DNA from: Luteococcus sp048595755
GTDB lineage: Bacteria; Actinomycetota; Actinomycetes; Propionibacteriales; Propionibacteriaceae
Reading direction: 5' to 3'
NCBI RefSeq assembly: GCF_048595755.1
Contig: NZ_CP184360.1
Coordinates: forward strand, 2,728,001 to 2,792,000
DNA: 64,000 bases
The notes under the pieces are model-generated. The model did no database searches. It worked only from the letters and a program-made list of their open reading frames with translations, and was not told the DNA's origin. This document shows positions 32,788 to 41,400 of this stretch, piece after piece (position 1 is the first letter of the stretch; each line of letters starts with the position of its first letter). The position numbers were made by a program, and so were the translations under genes.

Positions 32788-33390
32788 ATGACAGATCCGA
32801 AGAATTCCCCGAAGGACCCTTCCGGAAAGGCCGATCAGGCCAAGACCGAGGCCCAGAAGGTGGGCCGCGACGCGAAGCAGCAGGCTGAGCAGGTCAAGCA
32901 GACTGCGGTGCAGGATGGTCAGCAGGTGCTGGACACCGCCAAGCAGGAGGCCACCCAGGTGGCGGCCGAGGCCGGCGACCAGCTGCGCGGACTGCTCGAC
33001 ACCACCGTCGGCGAGTTCCGCGGCCGCGCGCACGAGGGCCAGACCGCTCTGGCGGGCACCGTGCGCGGCCTCAGCGACGAGCTCTCCCAGCTCACCCGCA
33101 ATGCCGAGACCAGCGGCCCCGTGGCCCAGCTGACCGGCGACCTGGCCAACCGCGGCACCGCGCTGGCCGGCTGGCTCGAGAACCACGAGCCCGACGACGT
33201 CGTGCTCGAGGTGCGTCGCTTCGCCGCCCGCAAGCCCGGCACCTTCCTGGCCCTGGCTGCCGGCGCCGGACTGCTGGCCGGTCGACTGGCCCGCGGCACC
33301 CGCGAGCTGGCGCAGGACGAGCAGCCCGTCCACAGCGACCCGCTGTTCGACCAGGAGCGCCCCGAGCAGTTTCGTGGTGACGCCCGATGA
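32788..33390 (+). CDS. Amphipathic-helix protein, first gene of holin-X operon, 200 aa
   Basis: Residues 1-110 are almost entirely Lys/Glu/Gln/Ala helix with repeated AKQEA- and QVKQTA-like heptads, resembling LEA or apolipoprotein-like stress proteins. A GTFLALAAGAGLLAGRLARG helix at about 150-170 may insert in the membrane. The stop overlaps the next start (ATGA). Probably an envelope-stress or membrane-shaping protein; not a named family that I can confirm. Confidence 0.65.
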   Translation: MTDPKNSPKDPSGKADQAKTEAQKVGRDAKQQAEQVKQTAVQDGQQVLDTAKQEATQVAAEAGDQLRGLLDTTVGEFRGRAHEGQTALAGTVRGLSDELSQLTRNAETSGPVAQLTGDLANRGTALAGWLENHEPDDVVLEVRRFAARKPGTFLALAAGAGLLAGRLARGTRELAQDEQPVHSDPLFDQERPEQFRGDAR

Positions 33391-33827
33391 GCGGAGCCCA
33401 CATTCCGCAGACCGCGCACCAGGACGATGACCGATCGATCGGACAGATCGTCGCCGACCTGAGCCAGAACTTCAGCACCCTCGTGCGCCAGGAGCTTGAT
33501 CTGGCCAAGGCCGAACTGAAGCAGGACGCCACCCGAGCCGGTAGCGGCGCCGGGATGCTGGCCGGCGCGGGCATCACCGCCCACCTGGCCCTGACCTTCG
33601 CCAGCCTCGCGCTGTGGTGGACCCTGGCCATCTGGATCGGCAACCACGACCACCCGGCACTGGGTTGGTCCGGACTGATCCTGGCCGTGCTGTGGGGCAT
33701 CGTCGCTGCCGCACTGGCGGCTACCGGCCGCAAGAAGATGCAGCAGATCGACGGGCTGCCCCGCACCACCGAGACCACCAAGAAGATCCCCGATGCCCTC
33801 AAGGGCAATGAGGAGAGGAACCGATGA
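33387..33827 (+). CDS. Phage holin family / Actinobacterial Holin-X protein, 146 aa
   Basis: The N-terminal amphipathic segment SIGQIVADLSQNFSTLVRQE is followed by LDLAKAELKQDATRAG and two membrane helices (about 53-80 and 92-112). This is the Holin-X (DUF1469-like) pattern, common in chromosomes and not evidence of a prophage. It is coupled by 4-base overlaps to both neighbours. Confidence 0.85.
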   Translation: MSGAHIPQTAHQDDDRSIGQIVADLSQNFSTLVRQELDLAKAELKQDATRAGSGAGMLAGAGITAHLALTFASLALWWTLAIWIGNHDHPALGWSGLILAVLWGIVAAALAATGRKKMQQIDGLPRTTETTKKIPDALKGNEERNR

Positions 33828-34555
33828 GCAATCCCGAGCAGATCCGTCAGGACATCGAGCGCACCCGCGCCAACCTGAGCGAGGACGTAAACGCACTCGC
33901 CGAGAACGCCAATCCCCGCAACATCGCCGAGGAGCAGGTGGACAAGGCGCGTCAGGGCGTGCAGCAGAAGGTGCAGAGCGCCAAGGAGGCCGTCTTCGGT
34001 TCCGAGGATGACTTCGCCGACGACGGTCTGGCCGGCCAGGCCCGTCAGGGTGCCGACCAGGCCCGCGCCGCCGCCGCTGGTGGCCTCGGCCAGGCCCAGT
34101 ACAGCGCCCAGCTGCGCGCCAACCAGGCCCAGATGGCCGCCGGTCAGACCGGCCAGGGGCTGCGCCAGCAGGTCCAGGACGCCCCCGGTCAGCTGAAGCG
34201 ACGCACCCGCGGCAACCCGCTGGCCGCCGGCCTGGTCGCCTTCGGCCTCGGAGCCCTTGTGGGTGGCGCACTGCCCTCCACCAAGGTGGAGAAGCGCTAC
34301 GCCGAGCAGGCCAAGGAACAGGCCCAGCCCCTGCTGGACCAGGCGCAGGACGTGGCTCGCGACACCGCCGCCAGCCTGAAGGAGCCCGCCCAGGACGTCG
34401 CCCAGAGCGTCAAGGGCAAGGCCCAGGAGGCCGCCGAGAATGTCAAGGGTGAGGCCGACTTCGCCAAGCAGGACCTGACCGAGCAGGCCCAGTCGGGCAA
34501 GCAGCAGGTCCAGCAGAAGGCCAAGCAGGCCAAGGACCAGGTCAGCGACAACTGA
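33824..34555 (+). CDS. DUF3618 domain protein with long amphipathic C-terminal region, 243 aa
   Basis: DUF3618 signature at the start (PEQIRQDIERTRANLSEDVN). It continues with about 90 residues of Gln/Ala-rich helix, a short hydrophobic helix (AAGLVAFGLGALVGGALP, about 128-145) and another charged amphipathic helix to the end. Third gene of the operon with the holin-X protein. The layout suggests a peripheral membrane complex. Confidence 0.8.
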   Translation: MSNPEQIRQDIERTRANLSEDVNALAENANPRNIAEEQVDKARQGVQQKVQSAKEAVFGSEDDFADDGLAGQARQGADQARAAAAGGLGQAQYSAQLRANQAQMAAGQTGQGLRQQVQDAPGQLKRRTRGNPLAAGLVAFGLGALVGGALPSTKVEKRYAEQAKEQAQPLLDQAQDVARDTAASLKEPAQDVAQSVKGKAQEAAENVKGEADFAKQDLTEQAQSGKQQVQQKAKQAKDQVSDN

Positions 34556-34573
34556 TCTGCCCGTCGCCACCAC

Positions 34574-34614
34574 GACGACACCCCGTCACTCTTGGAGAGT
34601 GACGGGGTGTCGTC
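34574..34614. terminator. Bidirectional terminator, 18-bp perfect stem
   Basis: Arms at 34574-34591 and 34597-34614 pair perfectly (GACGACACCCCGTCACTC and its complement) with a TTGGA loop. It lies between the convergent DUF3618 and metS genes. Confidence 0.8.
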
Positions 34615-34636
34615 CTTCTGGTCGGCCGCCGTGAGC

Positions 34637-34753
34637 TCAGTCGGCGTCGGAGTAGGGGCTGGGATTCCGGCGCAGGTAGATGATCGAGGCGATCAGCCCG
34701 CCCCAGACCATGGTGAGCGAGAACACGAGCATGATGAGTGCGGTGGTGGTCAT
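34637..34753 (-). CDS. metS: MetS-like small subunit of the NSS amino-acid importer, 38 aa
   Basis: One transmembrane helix (LIMLVFSLTMVWGGLIASII) and then a short polar tail RRNPSPYSDAD. This is the size and sequence style of MetS, needed with MetP for methionine/alanine import in corynebacteria. The ATG overlaps the metP stop by 4 bases and has an AGGAG site. Confidence 0.85.
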   Translation of the reverse strand: MTTTALIMLVFSLTMVWGGLIASIIYLRRNPSPYSDAD

Positions 34754-36357
34754 CGGGTCTCCTCTGCAAGGCCGTTGTCGTCGGCGTCCTGGTGGTGGGC
34801 GTAGGGGCGGTGTTCCATGCCTTCGAGCCGTGCCGGCAGGAAATGGTCGACGGCGGTGCGCCACGGCAGGGCGCTCAGCAGCAGCGAGGCAGCCAGGATG
34901 AAGGCCAAGCCGCCCCAGCCGAAGGCAAGGGTGAACCACTGCGGGTAGTCGCCGTAGCCGTTCTGCACCAGATCGACCAGGGCGAAGACCAGCATGACGG
35001 TGAGCATGATCGGCGTGATGTAGCCGGCGAAGATCCGCCACCAGGCCCCCACCGGGCGGGCGGAGTGCTCATTGATGTGGTGGTGCAGCTCCGGCAACCG
35101 GCGCACGACGAAGGTGATCAGGAAGACCGTCACGATGGCCGAGCCGACGATGCCGACATTGTTCACGTAGTTGTCCACCACGTCGAGCATGTTGAGGCCA
35201 TTGGTGGTGCTGTACAGGAAGGTGGAGGTCAGCGCCGCGATGATGCCGACGAACAGGGAGCTGCGACGCACGCTCATCCCGAACTTCTCCTGCACGCCGG
35301 CAGTGACCACCTGGATCAACGAGACCAGCGAGGTGACACCGGCCAGGGCGAGGGATCCGAAGAAGAGAACGCCGAACAACGGGCCGCCCGGCATCATCGA
35401 GATCACCTGGGGGAAGGTCACGAAGCTCAGGATCGGACCGGTGATGCCCTCCAGCTCGGAGATCGCGATCCCCTGCTTGCTGGCCATGAAGCCCAGCGTC
35501 GAGAACACGCCGATGCCGGCCAGGATCTCGAACGACGAGTTGGAGAAGGCCACCACCAGGCCGGTCGGGCCCAGATTGGCCTTGCGCGGCAGGTAGGACG
35601 AGTAGGTGATCATGATGCCGAACATCACCGACAGCGAGAAGAAGATCTGCGCATAGGCCTGGATCCACACGTGCGGATCGGCCAGTGCTGCCCAGTCCGG
35701 GGTGAAGAAGGAGTTCAGGCCGGTCACGGCTCCGGGCAGCGTGATGGCCCGCAGCACCATGCCCGCGAACATCACGATCAGCAGGGGCAGGAAGATCTTG
35801 TTGAGCCGCTCCAGGCCCCCGGCCACGCCCAGCGCCATGATGAGGCTGACGAAGAGCCACACGACGACCAGCGGCCAGGTGATGGCCGGGACGACCTCGG
35901 CGGTCAGGTGTGCCTCGGACGAGGGCAGCAGCCGCAGGAAGTCCTGGGTGAAGAAGGCCGCGGGGTCGTCGCCCCAGGCACGGTTCACCGAATACCCGAC
36001 ATAGCGCACCGACCAGGCCACGATCACCGCGTAGTAGGTGATGATCAGGAAGCACAGGCCCACCTGGAACCAGCCGAGCGGTTCGAACTTCGGGTGGACC
36101 CGTCGGAAGATCGCAGGCGCGGAGCCGCGGTAGCGGTGGCCCAGTGCCCAGTCGAAGAGCAGGTAGACCACACCGGCGGTCAACAGCGCCACCAGGTACG
36201 GGATCAGGAAGGCGCCGCCACCATTGGTGTAGGCAACACCCGGGAAACGCCAGATGTTGCCCAGGCCGATCGCGGAGCCAACCGCGGCGAGGATGAACCC
36301 CATCTGTGACTGCCATTGTTCACGCGGGGCAGGTGCGTTCTGGGTCGCTGTCGACAC
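34750..36357 (-). CDS. metP: Sodium-dependent (NSS family) amino-acid importer, MetP-like, 535 aa
   Basis: Neurotransmitter:sodium symporter. TM1 carries the ion- and substrate-site motif GSAIGLGNIWRFPGVAY, and about 12 helices follow. Coupling to a metS gene points to methionine and alanine as substrates. I chose the GTG at 36357 for its AGGAG site. The 163-base upstream gap holds a small hairpin (36448-36464) but no riboswitch I can recognise. Confidence 0.9.
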   Translation of the reverse strand: MSTATQNAPAPREQWQSQMGFILAAVGSAIGLGNIWRFPGVAYTNGGGAFLIPYLVALLTAGVVYLLFDWALGHRYRGSAPAIFRRVHPKFEPLGWFQVGLCFLIITYYAVIVAWSVRYVGYSVNRAWGDDPAAFFTQDFLRLLPSSEAHLTAEVVPAITWPLVVVWLFVSLIMALGVAGGLERLNKIFLPLLIVMFAGMVLRAITLPGAVTGLNSFFTPDWAALADPHVWIQAYAQIFFSLSVMFGIMITYSSYLPRKANLGPTGLVVAFSNSSFEILAGIGVFSTLGFMASKQGIAISELEGITGPILSFVTFPQVISMMPGGPLFGVLFFGSLALAGVTSLVSLIQVVTAGVQEKFGMSVRRSSLFVGIIAALTSTFLYSTTNGLNMLDVVDNYVNNVGIVGSAIVTVFLITFVVRRLPELHHHINEHSARPVGAWWRIFAGYITPIMLTVMLVFALVDLVQNGYGDYPQWFTLAFGWGGLAFILAASLLLSALPWRTAVDHFLPARLEGMEHRPYAHHQDADDNGLAEETR

Positions 36358-36447
36358 GGAATCTCCTGAGAAATGGGCTGCGGGCAGCGCTACCGCCGCC
36401 ATGACCTGCACACTCTGTCACGCCCCCGCGCAGGGCGGAGAGCTTTC

Positions 36448-36464
36448 GTCTCGGGTTTCGAGAC
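36448..36464. repeat. Small hairpin GTCTCG/CGAGAC in the metP-thioesterase gap
   Basis: Perfect 6-base stem with a 5-base loop between divergent genes. Possible regulatory element; too small for certainty. Confidence 0.3.
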
Positions 36465-36520
36465 GTCAGGAGCCGGTGGATGAGCCGGACGGGGCGCCGG
36501 GAAGTGGCACAATCTGCCGC

Positions 36521-36922
36521 GTGAACGAACGCATGGTGGCACCCTTTCGCACGCACAACGGGATCGTCTGGGACGGCGAGGTGGTGCGCTGCGCCACGAC
36601 GGAGCGTCACGCGAATGTGGGAGGGGGAATCCACGGTGGGGTGATCGCCGGAATGCTGGATGCCGTGATGGGCGGCAATGTCATCCTGCAACTTCCGGCG
36701 GACAAGATGGCCGTGACCAGCTCACTGACCGTGAACTACCTCTCGGCGGGGTCGATCGGAGACCTGCTGGTGGGCAGTGCGACGGTGCGCCGCGTGGGCC
36801 GCACCCTCGCCTACGTCGATGGAACCTTGACCCGTGAGACCGACGGCCAACTGCTGGCCACCGCCACCGGGGTGTTCGCGATCATTCGTCGCCCTACCGA
36901 CGAACCTCTGGTCCGACACTGA
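36521..36922 (+). CDS. Hotdog-fold thioesterase, PaaI family, 133 aa
   Basis: Acyl-CoA thioesterase of the hotdog fold. The family motif HANVGGGIHGGVIAGMLDAV is present, with TVNYLSAG and a final beta strand LLATATGVFAII. The GTG at 36521 sits a few bases after a CACAAT box; an in-frame ATG at 36533 is the alternative. Substrate not inferable. Confidence 0.83.
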   Translation: MNERMVAPFRTHNGIVWDGEVVRCATTERHANVGGGIHGGVIAGMLDAVMGGNVILQLPADKMAVTSSLTVNYLSAGSIGDLLVGSATVRRVGRTLAYVDGTLTRETDGQLLATATGVFAIIRRPTDEPLVRH

Positions 36923-36926
36923 CAGT

Positions 36927-36947
36927 TCGAGGGGAAACATTCCTCGA
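36927..36947. terminator. Hairpin TCGAGG/CCTCGA between convergent genes
   Basis: A 6-base stem with a 9-base A-rich loop in the 82-base gap between the thioesterase and brnQ stops. A weak terminator candidate. Confidence 0.35.
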
Positions 36948-37004
36948 CGCTAACCACACCAGCGCAGACTTCCGCGGCGGACACGACCGCACCACAGGAA
37001 TCCG

Positions 37005-38303
37005 TCAGCTTCGCCGAGCAGGCAGGAGGCTGCCCACGATCAGCCCGAGGATGGCCGGAAGTACCCACCCGAAGCCCAGTTCGTGACCCGGGAGGAAGGG
37101 CACGTGATCGATCCCCAGCAGCGACAGCGTCGAGGCCAGACCCGCACCCAGCAGGGACAGTCGCCAGGCCCACACGCGTGAGCGCAACCAAGGATCAAGC
37201 AGACCCAGCGCGATGATGCAGATCGCCAAGGGGTAGAGCAGCTGCAGCACGGGCACCGACGCGCTGATGATGGCCTCCAGCCCCACATTGGCCAGGCCGA
37301 AGGAGACGACGGTGAAGGCGACGGCCCACTGCCGCTGGGACAGGCTGCGGGGGAACATCGTCGCGAACATCTCCGAGCAGGCAGTCACCAGGCCGATCGC
37401 GGTCTTGAGGCAGGCGACCAGCATGATCAACGCCGCCAGCCAGTGCCCCACGGCCCCGAAGGTCTGGCTGGAGACGGCCGACAGCGTCACTGCCCCGTTC
37501 TCGTCACGGCCCACCAGGCCGCTGGCACCTGCGCCCAGCCCCGCCAGGGCCGTGTAGATCACGCCCATGGCGAGCGCCGCCAGCACGCCAGCCTTGCCCA
37601 CCTCGATGGCGATGCGGTGCGGCGCGACGACCCCCAGGCGTCGCACTGCCTCGATCACGACGATCGCGAAGGCCAGCGAGGCCAGGGCGTCCATCGTGTT
37701 GTAGCCGTCCAGGATGCCCTGGCTGGCGGGGTGGTGCAGATAGGGCTCGACGGCCGCGGGCCTCGACTGGCCTCCGCGGCCCAGCACCACCGCCAGCAGG
37801 ATGCCCAGCAGGACGAGGAAGACGGGGGTGAGGTAGCGCCCCACGTAGTCGAGCAGCCGGCCGGGACGCACCGCCGCGGCCAGCACCGCCCCGAAGAAGC
37901 CCGCGCTGAAGAGCAGCAGCACCAGCGCTTCACCACCCGAACCCAGCCGGCCGCCGAAGGCCATCTCGAAGGAGACCGTCGCGGTTCGAGGGATGGCGAA
38001 GAAGGGGCCAATGGTCAGGTACAGCGCACAGGTGAACAGGACACCGAACCAGGGAGCCGCGCGAGAGGCCAATTCATGCAGGTCACGCGTCTGCGCGAGC
38101 GCCGAGGCCACCACCCCCAGGATCGGCAAGCCAACGGCGGCGACCAGGAAGCCGAGCACTGCCGGGATGACCGAGGCCCCCGACTGCAACCCGAGCGAGA
38201 CGGGGAAGATGAGGTTCCCGGCTCCGAAGAAGAGGCCGAACAACAGTGATCCCAGCAGCAGTGTCTGGGTGGGGCGCAGATGAATCGAGGTTTGCGAGGG
38301 CAC
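37005..38303 (-). CDS. brnQ: Branched-chain amino-acid transporter, BrnQ/LIVCS family, 432 aa
   Basis: Sodium-coupled Leu/Ile/Val carrier with twelve hydrophobic segments. The N-terminal GLFFGAGNLIFPVSLGLQSG is the family signature, and GPFFAIPRTATVSFE follows. It starts with the GTG at 38303. No lrp-type regulator is adjacent. Confidence 0.92.
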   Translation of the reverse strand: MPSQTSIHLRPTQTLLLGSLLFGLFFGAGNLIFPVSLGLQSGASVIPAVLGFLVAAVGLPILGVVASALAQTRDLHELASRAAPWFGVLFTCALYLTIGPFFAIPRTATVSFEMAFGGRLGSGGEALVLLLFSAGFFGAVLAAAVRPGRLLDYVGRYLTPVFLVLLGILLAVVLGRGGQSRPAAVEPYLHHPASQGILDGYNTMDALASLAFAIVVIEAVRRLGVVAPHRIAIEVGKAGVLAALAMGVIYTALAGLGAGASGLVGRDENGAVTLSAVSSQTFGAVGHWLAALIMLVACLKTAIGLVTACSEMFATMFPRSLSQRQWAVAFTVVSFGLANVGLEAIISASVPVLQLLYPLAICIIALGLLDPWLRSRVWAWRLSLLGAGLASTLSLLGIDHVPFLPGHELGFGWVLPAILGLIVGSLLPARRS

Positions 38304-38318
38304 CGCCGAAGTATCTCG

Positions 38319-39439
38319 CTAACTGCAGCCCTTGCCCAGCGCGTCCCACCGCTGCAGCGCCTGGGCACGATCCTGCCCCTCCAGCAGCGACGGCACTCCC
38401 TGGTCGATGCGCGCCGGTGAGAACGTGGCGTGACCCGGGCCCGGGGCACCGGGAATGGTGACGCTGAGCACGCCGGTGGCGCGCGTGGTACTGCTGTGGG
38501 CGGCAAAGACGAAGTTGCCCATGCCGTGGGCCACCAGGGTGTTGCCCACCGTCGCGGTCGGCTGGAGTTCGTGGGCGTGGCTGCCGACGACGACGTCGGC
38601 ACCGGCCTCGGCCAGCTTCCGTGCGGTCTGCTGTTGACGAGTGGTGGGACAGCGGACCCTTTCCTGTCCGCTGTGCAGGTAGACGACGATGGCCACGTCG
38701 GGCCCCCCGGCACGGGCGGCACGCACCCCGTCGAGCAGACGCTGCAAGCCGGCGTCATCCTTCACCTTGGCCAACCCCGCCTTGTCCGCGGTGGCCTTCC
38801 AGTCCAGGTGGGCATCCAGCACGTCGGTGGCCCCGAAGATGACCACCTTGCGGCCTTCACCGTCGTCACCCACGGAGCCCAGGCCTCGTCCTGGTCGTGA
38901 CCGATGCCCACCATCGGCAGGTCATGCTCCTGCTTGACCCGAAGCATGCGACGCAGGCCCTCCTCGCCGAAGTCCATCGAGTGGTTGTTGGCTGCGGTGA
39001 CCACGTCGATGCCCGCGGCCTTGAGCGTGTCCAGCAGGGCCGGACCGGTGGCGAAGGTGAAGGGTTTGGGTTCGGGCTGCAACCCGCTGCGGTCCTGCGC
39101 CACCACGGTCTCCAGGTTCACCATCGCCAGATCCGCGGCGGCGAGCACCTCCCCCACCTGCCCCAGTCCCGATCGGGTGATGCGCGCCGCTTCACCGTGG
39201 GCGTTCACGTCGCCGCCAAAGGCGATGGTGACGTCCTGGGCGCTGCCCGTGCGGGGCTGCGGCGAGCGCGCTGCATCGACGCTGGGCGCGGGCGCCTGCT
39301 GGGTCGTGGCCGGGGAGTCGTCCCGCAGCGCCTTGCCCAGTTGGACGGTGCAGCTGGTCACTGCGGCAAGCAGCAAGACAGTGGCTCCTGCCACGATTCG
39401 GCGTCGACGGCGGTAGACCGGGCTGTTGTCCCACTGCAT
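38319..39439 (-). pseudogene. CapA-family (poly-gamma-glutamate synthesis-like) protein, frameshifted
   Basis: Metallophosphatase-like CapA protein. A lipoprotein/TM leader (VLLLAAVTSCT) is followed by IAFGGDVNAHG, LAMVNLET, TAANNHSMDFG, and in the second frame DVVVGSHAHELQP, GMGNFVFA. The two frames meet near 38852-38856. Adding one G in the GGCC run restores TVKGRKVVIFGATDVLD, which is what the family has. Without the lesion it would be about 373 residues. Either recently dead or a base-call error. Confidence 0.8.
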
Positions 39440-39475
39440 GCGTGAAGCCTAGGGGGTCGACAACGGCCCGGATCC

Positions 39476-40402
39476 TCAGGCCCGCCCCGTGCGGCCGCGG
39501 GGACGCAGCCTGCCCGGCGGCAGCGGTGGTGCCGGGATTCGCTCGGTGGTGCCCTGGTATCCCTCGACCCGGCCAAAGCGGCTGCTTCCTGCCTCATAGT
39601 CCTCGCGGGCGCGCGCCACGTAGTCGTGGTCGCCGCCGATGAAGTTCCACCACAGCACGATCTCGTCGTCGAAGGGTTCACCACCCAGCAGCACCAGTCG
39701 GGCATCCTGCTCGCCGACGACGATGCTGAGCGGCTGGGGGCCTCGGTCCACCAGCCCGAGTTCGCCGCGCTCCAGGCGCTGCCCCTACAGGCTGACCGCG
39801 CCCTGGTCGACGAGCAGCGCATGTTCGAAGCCGGCGTCGACCTCCAGCTCGTTCCGGCTGCCGGCGGTCAACCGGAGCTCGGCGCCCAGCAAGGGGGTGT
39901 GGGTCTGGATCGGCGAGCGGTCCACGCCGGGAAGCTCGCCGATGAAGACCAGGGCCTCCCCTCCCGGAATCCGACGACGCTCGGGGGCGTGGTGCTGGAA
40001 GGCCCTGGCCGTGTCTCGAAAACGCTCCGGCAACGCGATCCACAACTGCACACCGTGCAGCACGGTGGTCTCGGCCGTGGTCTGCTCACTGTGGGCGATG
40101 CCGTGGCCGCTGGTCATCAGGTTGATCTCGCCCGCCCGCACCACAGCGTGCGCACCCCCGGAGTCGTGGTGCTCCAGGGCCCCCTCGAAGAGCCAGGAGA
40201 CGGTCTGCAGACCGGTGTGGGGATGGGGCGGCACGTCCATGCCGTCGCTGGGCTCGCGCACGGGGTCAGGCCCGTAGTGGTCGACGAAGCACCACGCCCC
40301 GACGAAGGATCGCTGCCGGTTCGGGAGGGTGCGGCGCACCTGCAGCCTGGCCTGGTCGCTCAGGGCGACCTGCCGCGGCTGCACGATCTGGACCATGCCC
40401 AT
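39476..40402 (-). pseudogene. Pirin family protein with in-frame amber stop
   Basis: Cupin-fold pirin (possible quercetinase). The N-terminal cupin has PHPHTGLQTVSWLFEGALEH and MTSGHGIAHSE, giving the metal histidines. At 39785 a TAG follows AVSL, but the same frame continues with pirin-like sequence (GQRLERGELGLVD, then LLGGEPFDDEIVLWWNFIGG) to 39476. The full frame would be about 308 residues, normal for pirins. One substitution (for example CAG to TAG) explains it. The ATG at 40402 has GGAGGG upstream. Confidence 0.8.
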
Positions 40403-40503
40403 CGCCGCCCTCCAGTGCCAGTCGGCCGTCGTGTCTCGGCCAAGGATTGCATGCCAGTCAATCACGCATGGCACGAGCTGCTGGGAGCGCGCAGCGCGTC
40501 GGT

Positions 40504-40509
40504 TATGGT
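40504..40509 (+). promoter_or_regulatory. -10 box (TATGGT) for a leaderless HTH regulator transcript
   Basis: TATGGT lies 6 bases before the GTG at 40516; no Shine-Dalgarno sequence. Confidence 0.45.
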
Positions 40510-40515
40510 GAACAA

Positions 40516-41400
40516 GTGAAGGATCGCCCCGATGTGCAGTTCTGCCGTGCGCTGTCCGATGCGATCGCACGGCAGAGTCTGACGCTCGAGCAGATCTCGC
40601 AGCAGATGACCGAGGCGGGCCGTCGCATCTCCATCGCCACGTTGAGCTACTGGCAAAGGGGCAGGTCACTTCCCTCCCGGGAATCGTCCCTGGCCGTGAT
40701 CGGTGAGCTGGAACGAGTCCTTCGTCTTCCGGTAGGCCACCTGCAGGGGGCCCTGCCCAGCGATGCCTTCAGCCGTTGGGACCGGGTCCACGCGCTCCCC
40801 GAGGCGGATCGGGCGCGGGGAGTCCTGGAGGAACTGGGCCTGGACCCCATGGCCCATTTCGACACCATGAGCGTGCACGACCATGTGCACGTGGCGGCCG
40901 ACGGACTTGGCCGGGTCGAGGAGACGCGCGAACTGCTGGTCTCGCGCACCGAGCAGCTGGGGGCCACGGCACTGGTGCTCGGGATCGGTGCCGACGATGA
41001 CGTTCCCGAGATCGAGGCGATCATGGGCTGCACCCTGGGTCGCGTGGTGGTGCTGCCCGACCTGGGGCTGATGGCCGTGGAGCTCCACCTGCCGGCCCCC
41101 GCCGCCATGGGGGAGCCCGTCCTGCGGGGCACTCGCGTGCGCTGGCGGGCGGACGATGCCCGCACCGGGGAAGTCGCTCGGGTGCTGGGCCGATCGCTGC
41201 CGATCGTGGTGCTGGAAGCCAGCTTCGAGCGCGCCCCGCAGCATGCCTGGTACGAAACCACTCCCAACCAGTGGCAGCCCTCGACGCCCACGCACCCCAT
41301 GCGTCAGCAACTCACGGCCGCGCAGCACCTCCAGGTCTGTCTCACCGACCCTCCCGCCGGATGGCACAGCCTCAGTTGGGAGTATGACGACCATGCTTGA
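40516..41400 (+). CDS. HTH regulator, first of a tandem paralogous pair, 294 aa
   Basis: N-terminal XRE-like helix-turn-helix (SLTLEQISQQMTEAG, then ISIATLSYWQRGRSLPSR). It is followed by about 200 residues with no family I recognise, including SVHDHVHVAADGLGRVEETREL and a beta-rich VLRGTRVRW. The downstream gene is a paralogue over its whole length. The stop overlaps the second start region. Targets unknown; its divergent neighbour is the pirin gene. Confidence 0.65.
   Translation: MKDRPDVQFCRALSDAIARQSLTLEQISQQMTEAGRRISIATLSYWQRGRSLPSRESSLAVIGELERVLRLPVGHLQGALPSDAFSRWDRVHALPEADRARGVLEELGLDPMAHFDTMSVHDHVHVAADGLGRVEETRELLVSRTEQLGATALVLGIGADDDVPEIEAIMGCTLGRVVVLPDLGLMAVELHLPAPAAMGEPVLRGTRVRWRADDARTGEVARVLGRSLPIVVLEASFERAPQHAWYETTPNQWQPSTPTHPMRQQLTAAQHLQVCLTDPPAGWHSLSWEYDDHA

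Noticed and set aside
33387..33827. Holin annotation as evidence of a prophage
   Set aside because: Holin-X proteins are common chromosomal genes in actinobacteria; no other phage gene is nearby.
36358..36520. Possible SAM or other methionine riboswitch in front of metP
   Set aside because: Only a 6-bp hairpin is present; no SAM-I, SAM-II or SAM-IV core could be recognised.
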